This document shows positions 24,911 to 36,010 of a stretch of DNA of 64,000 nt, in pieces. Each line of letters begins with the position of its first letter. Within the stretch, counting starts at the first letter, position 1. Under the pieces are notes generated by a model, which saw only the letters and a list, made by a program, of their open reading frames with translations, was not told the DNA's origin and searched no databases. The translations under genes were made by a program, and so were the position numbers. Location of the stretch: the NCBI RefSeq assembly GCF_028769735.1, contig NC_088171.1, positions 78,137,216 to 78,201,215 on the forward strand. Direction: 5' to 3'. The DNA is from Zonotrichia leucophrys gambelii. Its lineage: Eukaryota; Chordata; Aves; Passeriformes; Passerellidae.

Positions 24911-27900
24911 GTGCCAGGCCCCAAAGCTTCCTGAACCTGCTGACTTTATGACAAATCTGTACAAACACAACAAAAAACCATGGCAGTCTATAAGCCTTTT
25001 GTGACAGTGCATTTGCATTTTCATCTCTCACCAGGCATACATATAAAATTGAAAACAGTAATATAGATCAAAAATGTGTCATTTAAATGAAATTTATTTT
25101 TTCTTTATATTTCAGTTAATTATTTTGTCGTGCATTGCAAAACTAAAGAAATATTTGGATATTCTCTGAGGCCCAGAAATTTTGCAGAAAATTCTGGTGA
25201 ATTTCTGGCTAGTCTATTTGAGGAACATGGGAAATTACCAATTATCTTTCAATATTTTCAGTTTTTACATCTGAGAACAATCTACCACACATAAAAAATC
25301 CTAATGTTTTATAAACTAAATACCTCCACATTGTCCTTCCTATATGAAATCCATTAAAATGCAAGCAGACAATGCCTAGGTGTTTTAGAGGATCCAACAG
25401 AGAACATCATGACCACCGACGTGCCGGGCAGGTCCAGATGTACTACAAAGACTGCTTTACATTGAAACCATCAACTACTCTCACAAGGTGCTACCTTAGA
25501 AGGCTGCCCAGGTGTTTGAGGGTTTACCCTGCCATACCACAAGACAGACATTTTAAGCACAGAGAAAACTCAGCTGACAACTACAATGCTGTAGCTCTTA
25601 CATCCTGAATGTTTTTATCCAACTGCACAATCCACAGAGAAACCCACTTTTCAGGACCTGTTTCTGCTTCTCTTCTGCTGCATCCACATTCTTAATGTTT
25701 CCAAAGAAATGGTATGACACAAACCCACTGTGAAGCAATTTTGTTGGTAAAATAATGAGGCAGAATGGAATTTCATGAGGATGTATGAGATCTACTTGAC
25801 TTACAGAACTCTCTGTCTCTCTAGCAAATAAATGTCAGTTCTGTGAGGAAAATTAAAATTTAGAAAGATTGCTGTCATGCAATTTGCCCCTGCCTTGTTT
25901 CAGGAAGGCTTGTTTTTATCTTGTGAGTGATCATACAAGAAAGGCCAGCAGATTGATGCTCTGTGGAACAGGTAGCAAAAATACAGAAAAGGAATGTCTA
26001 AATGTCTCTGCTTAAGAAATTTCTTCCCTCTGTGATCTGAAGCATCATCTCTGGTCTGCAGGGGTCTAAAGATTATTAGGAAAAGTTAATCTGCTTATGA
26101 TATATGGGCCCACTCCATACCAGGAATTTTACTTCTCACTGAAGAAGGTTGAAAATCACTACTCTAGATCCCTTACAAGCAGGTTTTGTCTGCATGGTTG
26201 TATTCTGCAGGGACAGCTACATAAGAGGAATCAACTACATTTTCACAGCTTGTTTCCCTGTACTGCCCTATATCTGTGTGCCACTATTCTAACCTAATTT
26301 TACCACCAGCAAACCCTGGCTTCAGATAGGGCCCAATGAGAGTGTGCAGAACCCACCCACATAGAACTCCAGCAACTTTGCTGGGATTTCCCACCCTGAA
26401 TCAGGAACAGAAAATGTATGTGACGTGCACAGCTGGTTGTATTTATACTCCTCTGACCAATCACACATTTGGGGATTTTGGTGTTGCAGAAGTTGCCTAA
26501 CTCTTTTTGCTTTATATTAAGGGTCAAGGAAGAAATTTTACTGGGTTGTAGAAATAAGATGGCATAAGCATCTTATCTACACTGAAAGCACAAAAACAGA
26601 TCCATTGTCATAGGGTGGCCTTGAATTAGTACCTCAAAAAGTAATTCTACTTTGACGTCTTGAATTTTTGCTTTGATTCCAAGTGAGGAAAAGGGGACTA
26701 ACATGCATGACATAATTTGACTATGAATGTCTAAAAAAGAATTTATTTTGGCTATTTACTTTGTATGCAGTCTTCCATTAGTTTCTTTTTATATCTGTGA
26801 CACCTTTATTTGCTGCTGCCTTTCCCTAAAAAACAATAAGGCCTTCCTGTGCTTTTGCAGACCATTGTAAGTAAACAATTCTCCTTTTGGTTTTAAAATT
26901 ATCTTTTGCACAAGAAACATTTGTCCTACATAACGGCCAGTAAATTAAAGAGGACATTGAGTGGGAGATACATCTGTGTATAAGATATTACAATAAGGTT
27001 TATGATTTCCTACCCAGTGACTCCTCTACTATTTTACTGTTGTGGGCCACAAGTCATTCTGGAGTGATTGAGAAGTCAGAAACTTCTCAAGGGCCATATT
27101 GTCAAAGAAAATTACAACATGCATCTGATGCTGTATGTAGATCTGGACCTTCCCCACTTCTCAATCTCTTCTTCCACATTGATTTATACACAGATTTTCA
27201 AAAGAGCTTGAAGTGCTTATTGTTTTTTAGGAAAAGGCAGCAGCAAATAAAGGTTGTCTTCAGTAGTGGACCATCTTACAGACCTGATCCAAAACCTATA
27301 AAAATCTTGGAAGTTTAAAAAATTAAATATTAGACACTGGGAAATCTTGTCCATATCTAGTACCTGACCTAATATTCTAGGCTATCTCTCTTTTGCAAGT
27401 TTTCAAAATCACTTGCAAAACCTCAGGGAAAATGTTGAAACTCTTTCTGCACAAGTCTTACTCCAACTATATGGGATTCTTATTATAGCTGGAGAAAATA
27501 AAATAGATTTATACAAATTTTCAGCCAAATAGCTATTTTTGAATTATTGCTCTTTAGAGTATTTCTCTTTCCTGCATCCTCATCTCTACTCACCCAGTTT
27601 CATCCTTCTATTTTCCACTTGCATCATTCCTCAACTAAACTACATACTGATCCTTCTCATTTTCAGCCCTCATTTCAGTAACTATAAGTCCTGTATTCAT
27701 GTGTTCTCTCAAATTTTAACAACAATCATTACAGTCTTTAATTTCATCTATAAGGCATGAAAAGGACAATTCTGCTTGGTTGAATGTGGTGGCAAAGAAC
27801 TATTTGCTCTTCATCTTCCATTCTCCTTTCTGCCCACGTGGAAGTGGATAGGCCTCTCTGATCTGTGCTTTGTGCTTGTTACAAATGCTGTCCCAGTTTT

Positions 27901-28720
27901 TCCAGTTTGAATACCTGCAGGTTTTCTGTGCAGGAAGAGACATGAAGGCAGCCCTGTGCTTAGAAGAGAGACAGAGGGTTATGAGACCACTGGAGATCAG
28001 TTTTGTTCTGAATTAAAAAAGCCTGATAGACAGTCTGTGAGCAGAGACAAAGCAAAGACAGGCTGAGAGAGCCAAGCATGTTGTTAATCTACAGAAGCAA
28101 TTATCAGAATGTCTTTGTGAAGCACACAGAGCCAACAGAAAATGCAGGGCTGGGAACAGAGAAATCAGGCAGTGAGCCTGGATGAGAAGACAAGATGCTC
28201 TCTGGCGAATTCCACCGGTTATGCTCAGGGGTTGTCAGCACAGACCCAGACCAGAAGTGACAACACAGATACCAGCCATGGAAACCTGACCTTTTAGTGC
28301 TGCTATCAAACTCACAGTGGGTTTTTGCTGACAACTGGAAAGTAGATTCTGAGAGCCATGCCCTCTCATGCCAGCCAGCCTGAGCAGTGAGGGATTCCTG
28401 GCAACATATGAGGAATTCAAGCTTACTGCTTTATAACTATCTGTGACTTTTCAGCACAAAAATTCAGCTTAACATATCTGTCATGGCTTATCACAACATA
28501 CTCTGTGATAACATTCCAACAGTATAACAATAGTCAGCCAGCACTGGTATTTTATCAAGGATCTCTTTCAAACATTAGTTAGGTGGGAAAAGGGAGAGGA
28601 CAGCTGCATTAAACTGATACATTTGAAATTTTTATTTTATTTTTGCTGCCTTTAAATACATTCATCAGTTTTTTACTTTTTCCAGTTTTGTCCTTAAGTG
28701 CAACTTCCCTGGTACAAGTT

Positions 28721-28757
28721 ATCACATACTGTGGTATGTGATATGTGATCACATACT
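28721..28757. repeat. Interleaved palindromes and direct repeat
   Basis: ATCACATAC (28721-28729) pairs with GTATGTGAT (28734-28742) across a 4-nt loop. It is followed by the 14-bp perfect palindrome TATGTGATCACATA (28742-28755). ATCACATACT also occurs twice directly (28721 and 28748). The arrangement looks like a local duplication with inversion. Confidence 0.7.
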
Positions 28758-29599
28758 GGGGTACGGAGTCTAAAAGCTCTTGTAGAATTAAATTATGCAA
28801 GCCCATAGTACACAAGTTAAAACTAGAGGGTTGTACGGGGAGAGGAAATGAAACATGAAGAGATATGTAAGAAGGACACACACTGTTTGAACAGCTCTTG
28901 GCCCTTTTCTGTTCATAGTTTCTGAAGGTGTACCAAACTGCATGTGGTTTACTAACATAAAAGTAGAATGTCCACATCCATGTCACAGCTTAAAGAAAAT
29001 AATGGTCCAGCTTCAATTCTTTTGAAGCCAACTTCATTTCTCCATGGAAGCCAACAGACTGACAAGAGGAACAGACCCCTGCCCAGGTCAGTTACCTGAT
29101 CCATTTAGACTTCTCCTATATAAGAACCTCAGACCAGAGCTTAGCCTCTGGCACTGAGATGGCAAGTGGCACAGTGTGAGCCACCTTCAAATGGGTAGTT
29201 TTTCCCTTTTCAAACACAGCTGTATACTCTCATCCATACTGCTGATCAGGAAAAGACCTCAGCCTATGGCCCTCCCCAAACCATGGCACAGGTCAAAGAG
29301 GGACATGGATGCAGTTATACATTACCAAAGGCCAGTGCCCAGCCTCAGCATATTTTGGCTGATGCAACAAACTTGTTTCTTCAAAGAGTTTCTTGGGCCT
29401 TTCCCCTGTCAATAAACTCAAGGAAAGTAAAATGGGGCCAAAGGGAAGAAACGAGCAAACACAAATAATAAAAAAACAATTCAGGTCATTATCCTCCAGA
29501 CTTCTACAAAGTTCAAACTGAAGTTGTTTTTGTCAGTGAATATCTGCAGTTGGCCACTTATTTTCACATAGCATGGGATTCATGAATGTGGAAAGCAAT

Positions 29600-29806
29600 G
29601 GTTCCCAAAACATCTCCCATTAATTTCATCTGATGAAAGGAGTTTGAAGATGTGGATGTCCAAACTCTGGAAATATTCAAGACCACATTGAATGGGGCTC
29701 TGAGCAGGCTGGTATAGAGGAAGATCACCCTTCCACAGCAGGGAAGCAGAAACAGGACAATCTTAAAGGTCCCCTCCAATCCAAACCGTTCTAAGATTCT
29801 ATTCTT
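29600..29806 (+). mobile_element. CR1 LINE fragment, 3' end, avian type
   Basis: The + strand carries the usual end of an avian CR1: 'gaccacattgaatggggctctgagcaggctggtatagaggaagatcaccctt', then 'aaaggtcccctccaatccaaaccgttctaagattctat'. The latter is the CR1 tail with its terminal TTCTA-type short repeat near 29787-29806. It is 5'-truncated and somewhat diverged. No intact reading frame remains. Its orientation is opposite to the copies at 77 and 33587. Confidence 0.9.
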
Positions 29807-32800
29807 TGACTATGTCAAATTAATCCTTCATCAAGGAGAGCAAACCACCTTGGAATAAGTCTGGAATGAACTTGTAAAGCCTGCATACCAATGTAAAACC
29901 TAGGTAATCTGTATAATGGTGTAATCTAAGAGGTAAAGTGTTTGTTTAAGCAGCTGAAGATTTCAAGGGGAACAGAACATAAGGAATAGTGCAGGGGACA
30001 AAGTTTCAAGACTTTTCCTTCTTTAGGCAGCACCTTTTTGTCTGCAACTTCTCAGTCAGAGTCAATGCTCAGAAAACATTCTCATATTGTCACTCCATTT
30101 AATACACAGTGACCCTGGCTTCAATTTGTATCCTCTCTTAGGTTTGGGCAGTGGTGTTACCAAACAAAGCAGTGATTGTTCCTTTAAAATTTCCATTTAG
30201 GAGCAGAAACTATGAAAGGACAAGGTAATGGCCTTTGTGTCAGGAAAATGTGCTTTTCAAATTTGTATTTAAAATGTATTGTGCTAAAAGTCTTCTGGTG
30301 GTGGGCGAATGATCCCATTTCCATATGTACAGTAGAGGTTACATAGATTCAACAGGTAAAACTGCTGTTCCACTTTCTCCAGGGATAAAGCAGCACCTTC
30401 TTTGCCACACCAATTTCATCACATGTGCCAGATCCTAAGGAAGGAACAGGAATCTCTCAGAGTCCTACACTAAAGAAGAAAATGTAAGATAAGTAGATGT
30501 GGCAAGAAGAGGTCTCAGGAGGAGGAGCAAAAAGGTGGCTAAAAGCAGCAAACCTGCAAACCAGCAGAAAGATGTGCTAAGGGACAGGTGAGACAGATTT
30601 GATAAGCATGAGGCATGGAGCTGATGGAGCAAAGATACCACAATACAAAATGGTGAGAAATTCAGAACACAGCCAGGGGGATAAGGAAAAAGTGACTAGA
30701 GGCCAGACTCAGAGTGAAGAGATGGAGAGGACAGAAAGATGAGAGTAACATTGTCAGAACAATGGAGGGATCTTCCTCAGGATAAAATGCTCAGCTTTGT
30801 GAGAGTTTTGAAGACCTTACACATGAAGGAAGAAAAAGAAAAATGTGAATGTAGACCTGTTTTGACTGTCTTTGCTTGTGCTTATGGACAATTACAGGAA
30901 ATTCAAAGTGATCTTACAGACAACAAAAATAGTAAGTTGAGGGACAATGTAGTCCCGTGCTTCAGCACATAGGCATTTAAAGAGAGGATGCATAGAACTA
31001 CTCAAACAAAGAAGGAAAACAACAGATTTTGTCATTACTCTAGAAACCAGGGAAAGGAAAAAAACCACAAGAGGAGCAGATTGGTATGGTCGCTATGGGT
31101 GAAGGGTGTCTTATACTTTGGTGACATCCCACTACATCATCAGCAGGCAGGGATAAATCTTAATGCTCCTGGGCATTTTAATTCATTAAAAATTCCTGTT
31201 ACATGAAAGACTCCTTTTTGCATAAATCAAGAACCATCAATGCAGAACGATGGGTCAGAGCTTTGGCAAACTGCACAAAAATGACTGATTCATGCAATTA
31301 CCAAACTGTACAGGCTGAACTAATTGGTGATAGAATAATGACAGGACAAAAATCCAGGCACTCAAATGTGAATGCTTAGAGATCCCATTAACTCTACAGA
31401 GAACCAGAGACATGCACAGCTAGAGAACAAACTCACATCCAAAGAGAGAACACAAACAAAGCAGTCACAAAGGTATTTAAGAAGGCAGAGAAAAGAAAGA
31501 ATGAAAATTTACTGAAAATTCAGCAAAGAAGACATACAAATACAAAGCAGAAGAGATGAAGAAAATCCAAAGACCTGTGGTTTTTGAGGGGGAAAAAAAA
31601 GATAATAATGAAATTCTCTTTACATGGAAACACATTCAAAAATTCTGACAAGACATTATGCAAAGAATGGCAGACAAGGAAAAATCCCCCCATAATGAAA
31701 AAGAAATCAGTGACTCAGAGATCTTTGCATGTATGTGACATCAGTGAAGCACAGAAAAGCAAAAAATAAATGGACTGTGAAGTTCACACTAATACCAGAT
31801 GCAAAGACAGGGCAGCAGAACAGAGTAAGAAAGAGAATGTGAATGAACAGTGGGCATCAATGTGTGTGAAAGGCACAAACACCTCTTCAGAAGTGCACAT
31901 AAAGAGACAAAAAATAACAGAACCAAATTTTTGACTCTCTGATAACATAATCACAATACTACCAGCCTAGTAAATTAAGATAGAATATCATGTTAGAAGT
32001 AGATAAAGTGAAAGTTCAGGCAGTACAGATGTTAGGAAGACATTTAGCAAAAATAAGAGAGTTATTACCCCTGCACATTAAACCTAAATTACGGATGATT
32101 ACTGTGAGACACACACCAATAAAAACCACATTCCATGTGGCCAATACCCTACTGCATCCATGCAATGAAGGAATGTACTTTTGAGGCAAGACATGAAGTG
32201 AGATGCTTAGAGACAATAAATTTTCAAGTATGCACTCTTAAGACTATAGAAAAGTTAATACCTCTTTTTATTTCTTTCAATATCACGCATTAAGTAGCAA
32301 AATTTCAGAAAGCAGCATATGATAGATATCAGAAAGCCAAGCACATACATTAAAAACTAAAAGAATGAGAATAATTAAAAGAATAATTGCTCATAATTAA
32401 ATAACTTATGATATACTAAAGCAAAACTCTTCATAACAAAATCAGTACAGGTTGCCAAGTGTGAACAGCCATTTATTTTGCAGCTGCCACCATAGAAAAT
32501 GACTTCTTCCTGTTACACAGTGCATAAATTCTGCTCTTTCACTTGGAAGCTCAGAAAGCATGTAGGAATGAGCAGGAGTCAGGATGGCAAACTGCTGAGC
32601 TGCCATCCTCACCAACCCCATTTATGAAGGGAATGGAGCAGAAGGACAGTTTTAACTACATGGAGATGCACTGTAAGGCCTGTTTTATTTACCATTACCT
32701 GTGAAAGCCCATTATGTGCCACTCAGGTGGGAAAAGTTCAAGCTGTGTGTTCAAGGAGGGGGAACTATTCAGGCAAAGTTTAAATACGCGTGACTACGGA

Positions 32801-33586
32801 TCTTTTTTAAAGTCTGGTGCCTGTTACTCAATCTGCAGTGTTAGGTATTTGGTGCATGGTACACAACACAGGTATGTGCTTACCAAGCTATGCAAAGCAG
32901 CCTTACACCACAAAATAAATAGCAACTAAGCAGAGCATGAGATCTGCCAGCTAGTACTCTTTCTGTGCTTCTATAACAGAGAAATATAAAATGGAAGGCT
33001 AAGGGACAGTTCTACCATGCTGCCAGTGCAAGGGGATAGAAAGAGTCTAGTAACAAATCCTCCAGCACAAACATAAATATACATTTACATTTGTTGTGTT
33101 GGACACTTGCAGACTGACCTCGCCTGTCTCTCCAAACAGCATGATTTCACACAAGCCAAATGTGTAGTATTTTTTCCCTATACTCTCTTGTCATAATACC
33201 CATACCAATGAAAGCAGAAAATCTTCTAAGAGATCAGAGCCACTCTGAAAATAGGCAAGAGAGAAGGACCATACAGAAGCCAACAGTGGAATTCCTCTTC
33301 CCTAATTGTAAGCATACAGAAGTTACACATGTTCTCTAAACTACTTGCTTACTCTGCTCTTAGAATTATAGACAGCTGTCTCTAGATGAGGTAACTGTCC
33401 TGGAGGCCCCTATTTATTCCAGGTTTTTTCAGGGGGAACATCATAGCTAGTTTAGAGTATAGACTGGCCTTTTCTCAAAATAAAGAATCAGCAAAATCCA
33501 ATTTTCCCAATGCCAGCCAGAAGAAGAAACAAATTAAAATTTATTATCTCCTTCCAAATGAAACGTGGAAAAGCAAAAATTACAAG
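29807..33586. other. No recognised gene or transposon
   Basis: Purine-rich on the + strand by eye, especially 30470-31900, with many AGAA and GAGA stretches. The short open frames (for example 30739-30972 and 31990-32184) carry no domain I recognise. A decayed LINE 5' region is possible at 30480-32000 but cannot be supported. Confidence 0.4.
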
Positions 33587-33745
33587 ATCACAGAATGGCT
33601 GAGGTTGGAAGGGACCTCTGGAGGCGACCTGGTCCAGCCCCTTGCTCAGGCAGGTTGTCATGTGGTTTTGTAATATCTCAAGGATGGAGACTCTACTTCC
33701 TCTCTGAGAAAACAGTGCCACTGCTCAGTCACCCTCCCAGAAAAG
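33587..33745 (-). mobile_element. CR1 LINE fragment, 3' end, avian type
   Basis: On the + strand this reads ATCACAGAATGGCTGAGGTT followed by 'ggaagggacctctggaggcgacctggtccagcccc' and 'ttgctcaggcaggttgtca', then 'gatggagactctacttcctctctgagaaaacagtgccactgctcagtcaccctc'. This is the reverse complement of the 3' end of one of the commonest avian CR1 subfamilies, so the element lies on the - strand. It is only about 160 bp long, and A-rich sequence follows at its truncated 5' side. Confidence 0.93.
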
Positions 33746-34914
33746 GAAAAAAAAAGTAAAGAAAAAAAGTAAGAAAGTCAGGTGTTTCCTGACTTTCAAG
33801 TGAAAACATCATCTTTATTGTATTCCAAGAGATAACCATAAAAAACTTGGGCCAACCCCTTCGTGACAAACTCCCTGTAACAAATAATGGCCTCGATGAA
33901 GCAGGGTAGTATTTGATCAAGCCTCAATTTTTTTTGTTCACTGCCTACTGCACCAATGCATCACAGCTGATTGTTTGAAATGCTTGAGGCAACTTGTGGG
34001 GTTCATGGGGAGTTCATGCCATAGTAATTTATAAGAATGATTATGAAAGGAATTTTGCACCAAGCAAGAAGAGCTTGAGTAAAACAGGACAAATGGCCTG
34101 ATTAAGGACAACAAGTAAAACCAGAGCAAACTCTCAGGGAAGGGAAAGAGACCACGTTTAATGTACATGCTCCGTAAGAGAGTGAATTTGATGGCAAGTG
34201 AAGGTACATAATTTCAAAAGGAAAAGCAGTACATTTATATTCACAAAGTCTCCTATATGAGGAAACCCAGTATTAAATTTATGTTTTCACTGGCAAACAA
34301 GACTGCAGCATGACTGAGAAGAATAGTAAGAAAAGTGAATAGTAGGATTTAAGGTGTTTTCTGAAATTCACTTTCATTAGTCTTTTGCAATAAGAAGGAG
34401 CATCTTCAGAAAGTCATGATTAAGAAAATTATCCAGATTTGTGAACTAATAAAAAACTCAACAATATCTTGGTCTACTGGCAGACAACTTCTCAGAAAAT
34501 ATATTTCCAAACAAGTCACCAAGTTCAAGGGCTTAATGAAATACTCTCACTTAATCTTGTATAGAAATATTTTCTAAAATGGGCTCATAAATTCCAGATA
34601 GGACATTTTTCCCATTAACAAATAACTCTGCTTTGAGGACTGCACAGATACAGTCCTGAAACACTTCTACCTTACAGTTCCATCTTGACAACATATCAAG
34701 CAGGAGCACATAGCTGAGCATGGGGTTGTGATGGTCAGCTTAAGTGATGCCAAGGTAAGTCAGAGCTGTACTGGGACAGCTCCTCTTTCTCTTCTTGTGA
34801 AGTCCTTTGTCAAAAAGCAGCTGACAGCTGTTAGCTTATGGCTTTAAAAAAAACCCTCAAACATCTTAGCACAAAAACTGGATATCAAAGAACTCTAACA
34901 ATGGGAAATGGGCC
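33746..34914. other. No recognised feature between two CR1 copies
   Basis: AT-rich sequence with a purine run at 33739-33775. No repeat family or gene recognised. Confidence 0.45.
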
Positions 34915-35397
34915 CCTCAATTTGAGGAGGACAACAAAACTGATGAAAGGGATGGAAGGAATGCCTTCTGAGGAGCAGCATAGTTTGGTTTGGATAGTTT
35001 GAGTAGGGTTTGCATAGTTTGAGTAGAAGGTGGCAGAGTGGTGAGTTCATTGCTCTCTACAGCTTCCTGAGGAGGGGGAGAGGAAGGTGCTGAGGTCTTC
35101 TCCCTGGTATCCAATGATAAGACACATGGGAAAGGTTCAAAACTGTGCCAGAGGAAGTTTATACTGGACATAAGGAAGCATTTTTCTTTTACAGAGAGGG
35201 TGGTCAACCACAGGAGCAGACTTCCTAGAGAGGTGATTGATGCCCCAAGCCTGTCAGTGTTGAAGAGGCCTTTGGGCAATGCCCTTAATAATATGCTTTA
35301 ACTTTTGATCAGCCCTGAAGTGATCAAGCAGTCAGACAAGACGAGCACTATCGATCACTTACAACTTAAAATATTTGATTGTGTTCTATTCCATTCT
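34915..35397 (+). mobile_element. CR1 LINE fragment, about 480 bp including 3' tail
   Basis: CR1 landmarks run in order on the + strand: 'gaggacaacaaaactgatgaaagggatggaaggaatg', 'gtcttctccctggtatccaatgataagacacatgggaaaggttcaaaactg', 'tatactggacataaggaagcattttt', 'gagagggtggtcaaccacaggagcagacttcctagagaggtg', 'gatgccccaagcctgtcagtgttgaagaggcctttgggcaatgcccttaataatatgcttt', and a tail ending in repeated TTCTATTCCATTCTA-like units near 35383-35397. A local duplication of a GTTTGAGTAG-containing unit lies at about 34980-35030. No intact reverse-transcriptase frame remains. Confidence 0.93.
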
Positions 35398-35625
35398 AAA
35401 AAAAGCATTCTTCAGATAGTCCACCAGTCTGATGTGAATAGAACATGAGACAAAAGCAATAAATGACAAAATAAATTTAACATTCCCCAGGACAAGATAA
35501 AGCAAGTACAAAGCAGTAGTCAGTCTTCAAAATAAAGACTTGATATTTTTTGCAGCATCTCGCTAAATAAACAAAGGCTTTGTACCAAGACACAGAAGAT
35601 ATTATTCCCAAAATACCTATTAAAC

Positions 35626-36010
35626 TGTCATGGTTTAGCAAAGGTATTCCCCAATCTAGTGTTCTTCCCCAATTTAGCATTCCCCTGAGAACACTCCAAA
35701 CCATGTACTGCTCATTAACTTCCTCCTCCCCCCTCTCTCTCCCTTTGCAAAGGACTGGAGAGAAGAATTGGAGGTGCAAAAGTTAAATATCACTTGTGGG
35801 GATAGGGGAAATTTACTGGAAACAATGTGGTAAGAAATGAACAGCGACAACAACAATATTTATAACAGAGTGTACAAGAGAGGTGAACAATTCCCACACA
35901 ACAGCTCAACACACAGAATCTGGCACTACCCTGACCACTCACCATTCTGAGGTGCATTAATTGGTCTCAGGGTCAAGAAGAACACCAGGTATTCTGTGGA
36001 GTTGGCACAA
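35626..36010. mobile_element. Decayed ERV LTR fragment
   Basis: The left edge TGTCATGGTTTAG resembles the TGTCATGGTTT terminal motif of several avian ERV LTRs. The rest matches remembered features of one such LTR type: a pyrimidine-rich block, 'aaaagttaaat...ttgtggggatag', 'agcgacaacaacaatatttataa', 'gagtgtacaagagaggtgaacaattcccacaca' and 'ctgaccactcaccatt'. I cannot find the opposite end or a target duplication, so the right limit is approximate and the orientation is left open. It lies about 230 bp after a CR1 tail. Diverged and probably old. Confidence 0.6.

Larger units (their letters stand above)
15019..29599. other. Long stretch with no recognised gene or transposon
   Basis: I see no family-level match here. 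Open frames such as 17425-17838 (137 codons), 24464-24934 (156 codons) and 28609-28986 are isolated, lack recognisable domains and overlap frames on other strands. A purine-rich stretch at about 19600-20900 is low-complexity by eye, and I could not tie it to a LINE. A hairpin, a pyrimidine-rich block and a palindrome cluster are listed separately. Confidence 0.45.

Noticed and set aside
24464..25004. 156-codon and 127-codon open frames, among the longest non-repeat frames
   Set aside because: They sit in a pyrimidine-rich block. The two frames overlap, both are Ser/Leu/Pro-rich with no recognisable domain, and I see no convincing splice or promoter context.
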